The notes under the pieces are model-generated. The model had not been told where the DNA came from and searched no databases. It saw nothing but the letters and a program-made list of their open reading frames with translations. This document shows, piece by piece, positions 9,143 to 18,096 of a stretch of DNA of 64,000 bases; the stretch's first letter is position 1; each line of letters begins with the position of its first letter. Location of the stretch: the NCBI RefSeq assembly GCF_902809855.1, contig NZ_CADDWJ010000005.1:53720-117719 (forward strand). Reading direction: 5' to 3'. Source of the stretch: Acinetobacter sp. Marseille-Q1618. Its GTDB lineage: Bacteria > Pseudomonadota > Gammaproteobacteria > Pseudomonadales > Moraxellaceae. The position numbers were made by a program, and so were the translations under genes.

Positions 9143-10258
9143 TTAACGATGAGAGCGGATAAAACGCTGACGGATTTTTATGTTTAACGGTGTAGAGTAA
9201 TATTTTTCAATCGCCCAGCTTAAAATAAACACCAAAATAAAATACACAGACAACAACATTAGCTTTTCAGCAGGCAAAGTTTCTTTTGGAAAATAAATGA
9301 CTTTAAATAATCCTAAAATAATCAAATGAAACAAATACATCTCATAACTGCGTTGTCCAATCCACACCATACCCTTAGAGAAAATAGAATGTGCTTGCGC
9401 TTGTGGCGTTTGAGCAAAGCAAGCAATTAAAATAGCCGAAAGCAAAGCAAAAACACTAATGCCCCACGTACTAACCGCTTTAATCGGTGCATACAGATAC
9501 AATGCAATCATCAGTACTGAAACGATCGCAATTATAAAATTCTTATTTGGCAATATCCCTTTGAAATTTTGTACAAAAATTGCAGTTAAACACCCTATAG
9601 CGATACCATCAAAACTAGAAAAATAGTGATAAAGATATGCTCCACTTTCTTCAGCAAAATGTAATGAACGGAAATAAGGTGCATACGCAATAACTGCAAA
9701 TAGCAGCAAAATAAAGCCTTTTTGACTACGTCCTAAAAGCAAACACAGTAAAGGAAAAGCAAGATAGAAAACCTCTTCAACCGACAATGACCACAGCACA
9801 CCCAGCGCATAGTTTATCCAGCCATTTTCAATGATCAGAATATTCATCCAAAAGGTAAATGCAGAAAATACGGTTAAAGCATAAGACACTTCAATGTCGT
9901 TAGGCGCTTGATTGATAAATGGCTTTAAACCCAAACTTCCCAGTACCGTAACCATCGCCACGAGTAGTACCAAACACGGTATAATCCGAGCAATACGGCG
10001 AATATAAAAGTTTTTAAGATTAATTTCTGCCAAAGATGAATGACGTTGCAGCGTATGTTGAGTGATTAAAAAACCTGAGATCACAAAAAACATGGTCACC
10101 CCATAATTGCCATTTCGAGCAATCAAGGTACTCAAACTTTCACCAAAAATCTGCACACCTAAAAAAGTATCATGCAATTTATAAGGAATATTAAAGTGAT
10201 GAATCAGCACCAATAAAATAGAAATTCCACGTAAGGTATCAATTTTAATATTACGCAT
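9143..10258 (-). CDS. Acyltransferase 3 family membrane protein (OafA/YrhL-like)
   Basis: A 371-residue integral membrane acyltransferase with about ten hydrophobic helices. The family motifs are clear: DTLRGISILLVLIHHF near the N-terminus with the conserved His, TMFFVISGFLITQHTLQR, and SLSVEEVFYLAFPLL. These enzymes move acetyl or other acyl groups onto surface sugars such as O-antigen or peptidoglycan from the periplasmic side. It lies 15 bp after the 448-residue gene and shares its operon. The acceptor is unknown; no polysaccharide genes are near. A C-terminal SGNH domain is absent. Confidence 0.85.
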   Translation of the reverse strand: MRNIKIDTLRGISILLVLIHHFNIPYKLHDTFLGVQIFGESLSTLIARNGNYGVTMFFVISGFLITQHTLQRHSSLAEINLKNFYIRRIARIIPCLVLLVAMVTVLGSLGLKPFINQAPNDIEVSYALTVFSAFTFWMNILIIENGWINYALGVLWSLSVEEVFYLAFPLLCLLLGRSQKGFILLLFAVIAYAPYFRSLHFAEESGAYLYHYFSSFDGIAIGCLTAIFVQNFKGILPNKNFIIAIVSVLMIALYLYAPIKAVSTWGISVFALLSAILIACFAQTPQAQAHSIFSKGMVWIGQRSYEMYLFHLIILGLFKVIYFPKETLPAEKLMLLSVYFILVFILSWAIEKYYSTPLNIKIRQRFIRSHR

Positions 10259-10273
10259 CGCAATACTCTGTCA

Positions 10274-11620
10274 TTATCTTTTCCCTTTCTGATCTTCTAA
10301 TTTTAAACAACTGCCATATTTACGTTCTTCTTCCTCATCCAAATAAGGATTTGGCGTTTTAATACACAGCGCCGTTTTGGTTCGATAAAACTCATAGCCC
10401 TGTAAATTTTTATTAAGTTTATTTAAATCAATTGCTTGATGTTGTGCTAACACATTTAATAAAACAATTTTCTGATTGATTAAACGTGGACGTATGGCAT
10501 AAGTTTCCCAACGTGGTAAGGCGACATCAACCAATTTATTGCCCATAAAATTTTTCAGCCAACTGCGTTTCACTGTACTGTCATGCGGTTGTTGCAAAGC
10601 TTGCTTAAACTGAGGATTAGGCAATTCAGAAATCACTAAAGTTGGGTGAATATAAGACACATAACGATTCAGCGATTGGTTTTTAAGCAATAATAACGGC
10701 GTAAAAAAATCTGCAATAGGATGCTTTTCAACACTTTTTTGCTGATTTTTATCTTCATAAATAAAATCAAACATACCTTGTGGACTTTGTCGATCAACAA
10801 GTCGATTGGTCACCTGTTGCATCACAGCAGTTTCACTGGCAAAAGGAAAACGCATCGACATTTGTGTTAGTGACAACTCAGAGAGCGTATGTTTTTGCCC
10901 TAAGCGCTGATTAAGCTCATGAATCACTTCAATATTATGTGAAATTAAATTCAACATAATCATTTTATCTATCAAGCTTACTGCACTTTGGTCTTTGCGA
11001 ATCAAGGCTTCGGTATAGCGCACCAAACCGGCAACATCTGTTTGAAACAGCAAATGTGCCACATATAAGCGGTGAATTTTCATCATCAGTGCAAAATTCG
11101 GGATCGCTCCTTCTACACTTAAGGCAAGCACTTGCTGTGTCGGTGCTTGATGAATTAAGACTTGCCAACGTGCATTTAACACACTTTGACGCGTATAAAT
11201 CTCTTCTAAAGCTGTTTGTTGTTTTTGATAAACCTCTATCCCAATCTCGGCATGTAAATCTTCTTTTAACTGTTCAAAAACTTTTTCATCTGCTTCAGTT
11301 AAAAAATTGCCCTGCAATTCGCTAAACCTCTCAATCGGTTCATCAATATAGACACTGTTTGTTTGATAGAAATTTTTCCAATCACGATGATAAATTTTCT
11401 GCCCCAAAAGCTGTTGTTCAGCATCGGTTTTGGCTTCAAAACCTAACCATAAAAAATAGGGGTCTTGTTTTAAATCTGCCTCATAAAAACGGACATCAGC
11501 TAAAAGTGCTGTAGCATTCTGTGAAATCGGTTCATCTTGGATCAGCCAAAAAACCAGTCCGCTCAGCAGTAAAACAAGCCCAAATAGCCCCATACACATT
11601 TTTTTTAATCGTATCGTCAT
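10274..11620 (-). CDS. Membrane-anchored protein of unknown function
   Basis: A 448-residue protein I do not recognise. It has one N-terminal membrane helix (about residues 11-28) after a positive start MTIRLKKM, so the rest should face the periplasm as a single helical, Gln- and Leu-rich domain. Near the C-terminus are two cysteines (LCIKTPNPY and YGSCLK) that could form a disulfide. It is the first gene of a two-gene operon with an acyltransferase, which may mean a shared role at the cell surface. No enzymatic motif is visible. Confidence 0.7.
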   Translation of the reverse strand: MTIRLKKMCMGLFGLVLLLSGLVFWLIQDEPISQNATALLADVRFYEADLKQDPYFLWLGFEAKTDAEQQLLGQKIYHRDWKNFYQTNSVYIDEPIERFSELQGNFLTEADEKVFEQLKEDLHAEIGIEVYQKQQTALEEIYTRQSVLNARWQVLIHQAPTQQVLALSVEGAIPNFALMMKIHRLYVAHLLFQTDVAGLVRYTEALIRKDQSAVSLIDKMIMLNLISHNIEVIHELNQRLGQKHTLSELSLTQMSMRFPFASETAVMQQVTNRLVDRQSPQGMFDFIYEDKNQQKSVEKHPIADFFTPLLLLKNQSLNRYVSYIHPTLVISELPNPQFKQALQQPHDSTVKRSWLKNFMGNKLVDVALPRWETYAIRPRLINQKIVLLNVLAQHQAIDLNKLNKNLQGYEFYRTKTALCIKTPNPYLDEEEERKYGSCLKLEDQKGKR

Positions 11621-11753
11621 TATGTTGTCATCACATCAAAAAACAGATCATAAAATCGTAAAAAATAATCACAATCATAACATTGACACATCATCACAAT
11701 CCCATTTCAATAGCAGCAATTTTAACAACACTCACTTGCGGTAATGTATAAAA

Positions 11754-12500
11754 ATGTTCCATAAACTCATGTCAAATCTGGGCTTACAAGGCGTTGAGGT
11801 CAACACCTGTATTTACACAGCAACACCGCAAGCAGGTCAAGTTGTAAATGGTGAAGTGATTTTTAAAGGTGCATCTTCAAGCAAAAATATCAATGGCATC
11901 TACCTCAAACTGATGACCACTGCAGAAGTTGAAACGGATGATCACGAATTTAACCAAGCACTTACTCTTGCCCAGTGGCATATCATTGGTGCGTTTGAAC
12001 TCAAAGCCAATCAATCGCATAGCTTTCCATTTTCAATTCAACTGCCTTTTGAAACGCCAATCACCGAAGTTCAATGTCGCCACAATAAAACCCGTGTTTG
12101 GTTACATACCCATTTAGATGTGGATTGGGGCTTGGATGCAACTGATAAAGATTATTTACAGATTGCTCCAACACCTGCGATGCAAGCCTTTTTACAAGCG
12201 ATGCAACAATGTGGTTTTGCTTTAGCAACAGTGGATGTCGAAAAAGGACAATTACGCGGACACAATTATTTTTCAACCATTGGATGTTATCAAGAATTAG
12301 AATTTGTACCGATTCAACATTTTAGTGGTATTAATGAAGTAGAAGTGTCTTTTGTCGCACAAGAAAATCAGACCCATGTGATGTTAGAAATCGACCGTAA
12401 ATTTAGAGATGATCAATTACGCAGTATTAGCATTCCAAATCATGCAGTTTCAGTACCGAACTTGGTACAGAATATTAAGCAGATTTTAAATATTGTTTAA
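11754..12500 (+). CDS. Spo0M-like arrestin-fold protein
   Basis: A 248-residue cytoplasmic protein of the SpoOM family, which has an arrestin-like beta-sandwich. The start GLQGVEVNTCIYTATPQAG followed by NGEVIFKG, and the later HNKTRVWLHTHLDVDWGLD and YLQIAP, match the family. In Bacillus Spo0M affects sporulation, but homologues in non-sporulating proteobacteria have no agreed role. The gene is divergent from the 448-residue gene and appears to stand alone. Family assignment is good, function open. Confidence 0.8.
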   Translation: MFHKLMSNLGLQGVEVNTCIYTATPQAGQVVNGEVIFKGASSSKNINGIYLKLMTTAEVETDDHEFNQALTLAQWHIIGAFELKANQSHSFPFSIQLPFETPITEVQCRHNKTRVWLHTHLDVDWGLDATDKDYLQIAPTPAMQAFLQAMQQCGFALATVDVEKGQLRGHNYFSTIGCYQELEFVPIQHFSGINEVEVSFVAQENQTHVMLEIDRKFRDDQLRSISIPNHAVSVPNLVQNIKQILNIV

Positions 12501-12577
12501 TATCAGAAAGCTGTGAGATTAACATCGAGCAGCTTTTGAATGACTGAAATAAAACATCAAAACACATACTTCTATTC

Positions 12578-13234
12578 TCAAACATCCTGATCCAATATCT
12601 TTAAAATCTCTGCAAACGTTGTAATTCTGGCTTTTGGTTTTGCTTCATCTAATTCCGCTGCTGAACCATAACCATATTCAACTGCGATTGTTTCAATACC
12701 ATTTTTACGTGCGCCAAAAATATCATGTTCACGATCACCCACCATCAGGCATTCAGTAGGATTAAGCTGTTCTTTTTCTAAAATATAAGTAATCAACTCG
12801 CCTTTGTTGGTACGATCACCGTTCAACTCACTGCCGTAGGGATATTCAAAATATTTTAATAAATCAAAATGATCGAGAATCTGACGTGCATAAATTTCAG
12901 GTTTTGCCGTTGCTAAAAATAAACGATATCCTTTGGTTTTGAGTGCATCTAATGTGTCTGCCACATCATCAAAGACATGATTTTCATATAAACCTTGTAT
13001 CGCAAACCGTTCCCGATAGCCCAGTAAAGCTTGCTCTGCCAAAACATCATTGGCATCAACACCTAAGATTTTCGCCAAAGATGCTTTTAAAGGTGGACCA
13101 ATAATCCAGTCAATATTTTCACTGTCTGGAATCGGATGACCAATTTTATTTAAACCATAACGTGCAGATGTGGTGATACCTTCTTTGGGATCAGTCAATG
13201 TTCCATCCAAATCAATCAAAATATTTTTAATCAC
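12578..13234 (-). CDS. HAD-family phosphatase, phosphoglycolate phosphatase-like
   Basis: A 218-residue HAD hydrolase. Motif I is ILIDLDGTLTD with the catalytic aspartates, motif II lies in LFLATAKP, motif III is the Lys in NKGELI, and motif IV is MVGDREHDIFGA. The cap domain of the PGP type is present (about residues 15-85). Substrates of this group are small phosphates such as phosphoglycolate or nucleotides. The start is a GTG at 13234; no ATG lies before motif I, and the GGG-containing leader is compatible with translation. Confidence 0.82.
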   Translation of the reverse strand: MIKNILIDLDGTLTDPKEGITTSARYGLNKIGHPIPDSENIDWIIGPPLKASLAKILGVDANDVLAEQALLGYRERFAIQGLYENHVFDDVADTLDALKTKGYRLFLATAKPEIYARQILDHFDLLKYFEYPYGSELNGDRTNKGELITYILEKEQLNPTECLMVGDREHDIFGARKNGIETIAVEYGYGSAAELDEAKPKARITTFAEILKILDQDV

Positions 13235-13340
13235 AAACTGACCCTATTTCATCGCTAATGCAAAAATGGATTTCGTAGCTAATTTTACAATTAGTATCGA
13301 GAGTTTTTCTAAAGTTGCCTATACTAACTCAAATTTGTGA

Positions 13341-14123
<783 letters not shown>

Positions 14124-14438
14124 GTTAAATCGCCTTTAAATCCCTTCTCTTGCAGATGAGTAGTTAAACTCCAAAAGATGAGATTTTATCCCCCTCATCC
14201 CGACCTTCTCCCACAGGGAGGAGGCGGTTTTATTATTAAATTTAATTAAAATTTATATTTTTAATCACTTAAATAAATAAAAAATTAAAATCGCTCTCAT
14301 ATTTTGCGCTTTATCTCATAACCCTTTTAAAATTAGAGTAATTACTCTAAAATAATTTTATCTACGATTCAAAGCTGATTACAGCGAATAAAAATTGCAA
14401 ATCAAGGTTAAGACAAAATAATTGAAAAGGAATGACTA
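14124..14438. other. Intergenic region after thiD with a palindromic repeat
   Basis: 315 bp with no gene. It contains a pyrimidine-rich repeat at about 14192-14223 (see separate entry) and then AT-rich DNA that must hold the promoter of the ferritin-like gene. Confidence 0.5.
14192..14223. repeat. CCCTCATCCC...CTCCCACAGGGAG palindromic repeat
   Basis: The core CTCCC-ACA-GGGAG with flanking CTTC/GGAG resembles the common proteobacterial intergenic repeat built on CTCCCTGTGGGAG. It lies right after thiD and may fold at the mRNA end. Confidence 0.5.
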
Positions 14439-14903
14439 ATGAATTACCCAGAATATCAAAACGATCTAAATAAACTGTTAGAATCTGAAATCTTAGGTGA
14501 AGCTGTATTTCTCAGTGCAGCAAAACATGCAAAATCACCACAACAAAAACAAAAATGGTTGGCTTTAGCTGCTTTAGAAATGCAAACGCTTGAACGTTTT
14601 CAGATATTTTTAACACAGAATAATTTAAAAGCGACTTCTCGCTTACACATGAAAACTCAAGGTAAGATTACTGGTTTTGCACTAGCAAAAATGCCGTGGA
14701 AAATGGCGATGTATTTGCTTAAAGATGGAACACAACCTTTTATGCAAGCTTTTCAACGTCTATGCCAACATGCAGATCGGGACTCACAAATGTTTTTTGA
14801 ATATGTGCTGAATCATGAAAAAAGTCTTTATGAGTTTGCAGATAAAGAGTTGAAAAAACAAAAGACGACTTCTTTGGACAAAGTGAAATATTTACTTGAT
14901 TAA
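14439..14903 (+). CDS. Ferritin-like helical protein of unknown function
   Basis: A 154-residue all-helical cytoplasmic protein. Three helices carry spaced acidic and His residues in ferritin-like style: LESEILGEAVF (about 14-24), AALEMQTLERF (about 46-56) and YVLNHEKSLYEFADKEL (about 122-138). This suggests a four-helix bundle that could bind a di-metal centre, but the full ExxH pair set is not convincing. The start is well supported by AAAGGA 7 bases upstream. It is monocistronic. Treat the metal binding as inference. Confidence 0.6.
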   Translation: MNYPEYQNDLNKLLESEILGEAVFLSAAKHAKSPQQKQKWLALAALEMQTLERFQIFLTQNNLKATSRLHMKTQGKITGFALAKMPWKMAMYLLKDGTQPFMQAFQRLCQHADRDSQMFFEYVLNHEKSLYEFADKELKKQKTTSLDKVKYLLD

Positions 14904-14947
14904 GCTAAATACTCACTAAGTTATTCAAATGATTTTCATTAGATCAT

Positions 14948-15604
14948 TTAGTCCGTATGACTGTTTTTAAGATTTTGTACATGTTGGCGATTGGTTTTCC
15001 ATGACTTTTCTAGAACCTCTTTTTCAATACGTAACTTTATACGTATCAGCGTCTTAGATGGGATCATTTCCTCTTTAAAACCTTTCACATAATCTGTCCA
15101 TGCTGCACTACGAAAAACATTTCTCGGCATCTGTGTTTTGAACTCACAATCAGGCATAAAAACCACAACTGAATGAATCAAAGTAGGATCTATAATATCT
15201 GACAAAATATTTTCTAAAACTTTTTGATGCTTATAATTTTGATGTAATGGGTTTTGAAATTTATAAGACTTTTTATAAATTTTCTGTGTCCATGTTTTCT
15301 GACGTTCACCACCAAAAATCCAACCTTTATAATTTTTAGTTTCAATAACAAAAATCCCATACGGACTCAATAAAATATGGTCAATTTGCGCAGTTTGGTT
15401 TTGCATGTCAGGCAAAGTACAATCATTCAACAAAGTATATTTTTCTTTGTCTAAATATAATTTCACATGTGTACTGACAGCGAACTCACCCATTTTTCCT
15501 TTAAGAAAGGGCTTAAATGTCTTAATCGCTCCAACAATCAAGAATAACGGAATCATCCACCACAATTGAGAAAATAGTGGTGCAAGTATTTGAGACGTAT
15601 TCAT
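14948..15604 (-). CDS. NERD-domain protein (nuclease-related)
   Basis: A 218-residue protein with one N-terminal membrane helix (about residues 13-30) followed by a NERD domain. The visible motifs are GKMGEFAVSTHV, the acidic QIDHILLSPYGIFVIETKN (D and the E-x-K pair of a restriction-endonuclease-like core) and GWIFGGERQKTWTQ. NERD domains are predicted nucleases of unknown process. Its placement beside the DNA repair gene ogt is probably chance, as the two are separated by only a short gap but do not form a known unit. Confidence 0.8.
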   Translation of the reverse strand: MNTSQILAPLFSQLWWMIPLFLIVGAIKTFKPFLKGKMGEFAVSTHVKLYLDKEKYTLLNDCTLPDMQNQTAQIDHILLSPYGIFVIETKNYKGWIFGGERQKTWTQKIYKKSYKFQNPLHQNYKHQKVLENILSDIIDPTLIHSVVVFMPDCEFKTQMPRNVFRSAAWTDYVKGFKEEMIPSKTLIRIKLRIEKEVLEKSWKTNRQHVQNLKNSHTD

Positions 15605-15639
15605 TTAAAATTTTAATGTTATTAATAGTTAAACCAAGT

Positions 15640-16122
15640 CTATTGTAACTTCTCAATTTTTAAAAGAATATCTTTATTCTCCAACCCACCTGCAAAACCA
15701 ACCAATTTTCCATTTGTACCCACTACCCGATGACATGGCGCAATAATCGAAATCGGATTTTTACCATTCGCAGCACCCACTGCCCGCACTGCTTTGAGAT
15801 TGCCGATCTGTTCCGCAATCTGTTTATAACTACGGGTTTCACCAAAAGGAATCGTCAGTAAAGCTTGCCACACTTTTTGTTGAAATTCAGTACCTTCGAA
15901 GTCCAAAGGCACATCAAACTTTTGACGCTGCCCTGCAAAATACTCATTTAACTGCTTTTGTGTTTCAAGCAAAATCGGGTGTTGTGCATTTTCTACTAAC
16001 TCCGCCAAACGTACACGTTTGGGATTTTCATTTTTCCAAAGTACAGCAACAAGTGCTGTATCATGTGCTACCAATTTTAATGTTCCTACAGGGGAAGCCA
16101 TTTTCATATACGCAAGTTTCAT
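15640..16122 (-). CDS. ogt: Methylated-DNA-protein-cysteine methyltransferase
   Basis: A 160-residue DNA repair protein that takes the methyl group from O6-methylguanine onto its own cysteine. The active-site motif IIAPCHRVVGTNGKLVGFAG is intact with its PCHRV core, and the helix-turn-helix region FQQKVWQALLTIPFGETRSY is present. Length matches the Ogt-type enzymes with a short N-terminal domain and no Ada regulatory part. It acts once per molecule in the cytoplasm. Confidence 0.92.
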   Translation of the reverse strand: MKLAYMKMASPVGTLKLVAHDTALVAVLWKNENPKRVRLAELVENAQHPILLETQKQLNEYFAGQRQKFDVPLDFEGTEFQQKVWQALLTIPFGETRSYKQIAEQIGNLKAVRAVGAANGKNPISIIAPCHRVVGTNGKLVGFAGGLENKDILLKIEKLQ

Positions 16123-16145
16123 GTTCTACGCTCTTGCCTAAACGA

Positions 16146-16463
16146 TTAAGACGATGATAATTTCATCAATATTAACCCAGAAATGATCAACACTGCTGCC
16201 AACATTCGCATCGCGGAAGCTGGTTCACCTAAAAAGAAAATACCGACAGCAAAAGAACCCACTGCACCGATTCCTGTCCAAACTGTATATGCTGTGCCGA
16301 GTGGCAATGTTTTCATTGCATAAGACAATAATGCAAAACTTGCGATCATAAACAGGATGGTCAAAATACTTGGAGTTAACTTACTAAATCCTTCTGACAC
16401 TTTCATAAAATAAGCCCAGACCACTTCCAATAAGCCTGCAACCACAAGTAATATCCAAGCCAT
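16146..16463 (-). CDS. gdx: SMR-family guanidinium exporter (Gdx/SugE type), copy 2
   Basis: A 105-residue, four-helix small multidrug resistance protein. [20 protein letters not shown] carries the essential membrane Glu (residue 13) with the following VWAYFMK of the SugE/Gdx branch, and [19 protein letters not shown] is its second signature. Gdx proteins export guanidinium in exchange for protons as antiparallel dimers. It lies 82 bp after a close paralogue and is presumably cotranscribed under the same riboswitch. Some SMR pairs form heterodimers, which is possible here. Confidence 0.87.
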   Translation of the reverse strand: MAWILLVVAGLLEVVWAYFMKVSEGFSKLTPSILTILFMIASFALLSYAMKTLPLGTAYTVWTGIGAVGSFAVGIFFLGEPASAMRMLAAVLIISGLILMKLSSS

Positions 16464-16506
16464 AGCATAACTCCGAATAAATCAATAATTTTTTGAAACC
16501 TAAAAA

Positions 16507-16536
16507 TCCAAGTCAACTACAATGATTAACTTGGAT
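16507..16536 (-). other. Inverted repeat between the two gdx copies
   Basis: An 8-bp inverted repeat (ATCCAAGT / ACTTGGAT) in the spacer. It has no T-run, so it is more likely an mRNA stability or processing hairpin than a terminator. Confidence 0.35.
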
Positions 16537-16557
16537 CATCATTTAGAAATATTTTGC

Positions 16558-16875
16558 TTAAGAAGATGACAGTTTCATGAGAATTAAGCCTGACACAATC
16601 AACACCGCAGCGAACATACGCATTGCTGTGGTTGGCTCGCCTAAGATAAAAATCCCGACAAGAAATGAGCCAATCGCTCCGATGCCTGTCCAAATGGTGT
16701 AGGCAGTACCCAAGGGCAATGATTTCATGGCATAAGCCAACAAACCAAAACTTAAAATCATGAAAAAGAGAGTAATAATGCTCGGTGTGAGCTTTGTGAA
16801 ACCTTCAGACATTTTCATGGTATATGCCCAAACGATTTCAAAGATTCCTGCAAAAATAAGAATGACCCAAGCCAT
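16558..16875 (-). CDS. gdx: SMR-family guanidinium exporter (Gdx/SugE type), copy 1
   Basis: A 105-residue four-helix SMR protein. The conserved Glu13 lies in FAGIFEIVWAYTMK and the SugE signature in [19 protein letters not shown]; the C-terminus [10 protein letters not shown] is identical to that of its neighbour. I place the start at the ATG at 16875, with GGAG 6 bases before it, and not at the upstream TTG. The leader carries two hairpins with ACGA loops, the pattern of a guanidine-II riboswitch, which strongly supports guanidinium as substrate. Confidence 0.9.
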   Translation of the reverse strand: MAWVILIFAGIFEIVWAYTMKMSEGFTKLTPSIITLFFMILSFGLLAYAMKSLPLGTAYTIWTGIGAIGSFLVGIFILGEPTTAMRMFAAVLIVSGLILMKLSSS

Positions 16876-16899
16876 AACCAGCTCCAAATTTTAATTAGA

Positions 16900-16969
16900 G
16901 TCAGGTCGTCCTGACGAGTTTTCTTGGTGCAGTTTTTATTATAAAAGCACTAAGGGAGGTCGTTCCTCC
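16900..16969 (-). promoter_or_regulatory. Guanidine-II (mini-ykkC) riboswitch candidate
   Basis: On the minus strand two hairpins precede the first gdx gene. The upstream one (16955-16969) is GGAGG-AACGA-CCTCC; the downstream one (16900-16915) is GTCAGG-ACGA-CCTGAC. Paired stems with ACGR loops are the definition of mini-ykkC RNAs, which sense guanidine and turn on SugE/Gdx. The spacer is about 39 bases, on the long side. The second hairpin ends about 24 bases from the start codon, close to the GGAG ribosome site, fitting translational control. Confidence 0.85.
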
Positions 16970-16983
16970 TAAGATTTAGGAGA

Positions 16984-16989
16984 ATTATA
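16984..16989 (-). promoter_or_regulatory. -10 box for the gdx operon
   Basis: A perfect TATAAT on the minus strand, about 15 bases upstream of the first riboswitch hairpin. No clear -35 box is seen. Confidence 0.5.
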
Positions 16990-17051
16990 CGGTATTTGGT
17001 ATTTATTTAGGGCGTTTTTTACATTTAATGACCCAAAATACACCTATAAAA

Positions 17052-17083
17052 AATAGGGCTTTTAAAATTTAAAGCCCTACAAA
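17052..17083 (-). terminator. Rho-independent terminator of the copper operon
   Basis: A perfect 9-bp stem TAGGGCTTT / AAAGCCCTA followed on the minus strand by ATTTTTTAT. It lies about 20 bp past the copB stop. Confidence 0.85.
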
Positions 17084-17103
17084 ATCAATTTCCTAAAAGC
17101 AAA

Positions 17104-18096
17104 TTAAAACTTAAATCTCAGCCCTACCCCATAAAGCCAACCTTTTTCCGCATCACTTTTCAGTTGCCACGCTGTTTCAGCATTGCCTTTAGCGTATTCA
17201 TAAGCAATATCAAGATATGGCATGACTTTTTTACTGATTTCATAACGGGTTTCGATGCCTGCGGTCAAATTGCTTAAACCTGATTTTTTGGCATATTTAG
17301 AATCATCCGAAAATACCACATCCAAATCCAAATAAGGTTGAATAATCAATTTCTGTGTCAGCAACAAATCCCGTTCTGTTTCCAGACTAAGCCCTGAATA
17401 GTTATCTGCACCAGCATACAAATAAGCATTTGTTTCAAAGAAATAGGGGGCTAAACCATGCAAACCAAAGACAGCATCCAACTTTTCTTCGGTATCGCTA
17501 TGTTGTGCATCGAGCTTGATTTTTTCTACCCGATAACGTGCCCCCACTTGCACATCCCAAAAATCTGAAATCATACGACTGTATAAGGCTTTTACATCAT
17601 ATTCAGCATCATGAGATTCATGCTTATCAATATGCGCTTTGATAAATAATTTGTTTTCATCTGTGCCGATTCGGGTTTCAAGTTCAGACTTTAACGTCCC
17701 TTGATCATCTTCATTGACCAGCCATTTCTGATCAATCGTTGTCACTGTATAAACCTGTGCACCATGTTCTTTACGATGATCATGGCCTTGATGCTCTGCA
17801 GATAGAGATGTGGTTTGTAAATGTGAAGTTTGGTGCTGTGAATGATCTACTGTTATCTTTTCTGATGCGGCAGTCGATACAGTGGCTGTCTTTGTTTGCA
17901 TCTCTGCATGCTTCATTTTTGAATGATCCATTCCTGCATGATGCATTTGCGAGTGATCAACCATTTCACTATTTGCCGTCGTTGCGGTTGGCGATACTGA
18001 CATCATTGCATGATCTTGATGTGCCAACACCGAGCTACTAAACATCAATAACGAACTTGCTAAAACAGTATGTGGAAATAACTTAGTGATGTGCAT
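17104..18096 (-). CDS. copB: Copper resistance outer-membrane protein CopB
   Basis: A 330-residue secreted protein. The signal peptide is MHITKLFPHTVLASSLLMFS with cleavage near SSVLA. The next 100 residues are Met/His-rich, with repeated MDHSKM-type elements that would bind copper. The remaining 220 residues form the CopB/PcoB beta-barrel domain, ending GWLYGVGLRFKF with a typical C-terminal Phe. The ATG at 18096 has AAGGAG at good spacing, and it overlaps the copA end by 14 bp, so the two are translationally coupled. It works with CopA in periplasmic copper handling. Confidence 0.9.
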   Translation of the reverse strand: MHITKLFPHTVLASSLLMFSSSVLAHQDHAMMSVSPTATTANSEMVDHSQMHHAGMDHSKMKHAEMQTKTATVSTAASEKITVDHSQHQTSHLQTTSLSAEHQGHDHRKEHGAQVYTVTTIDQKWLVNEDDQGTLKSELETRIGTDENKLFIKAHIDKHESHDAEYDVKALYSRMISDFWDVQVGARYRVEKIKLDAQHSDTEEKLDAVFGLHGLAPYFFETNAYLYAGADNYSGLSLETERDLLLTQKLIIQPYLDLDVVFSDDSKYAKKSGLSNLTAGIETRYEISKKVMPYLDIAYEYAKGNAETAWQLKSDAEKGWLYGVGLRFKF

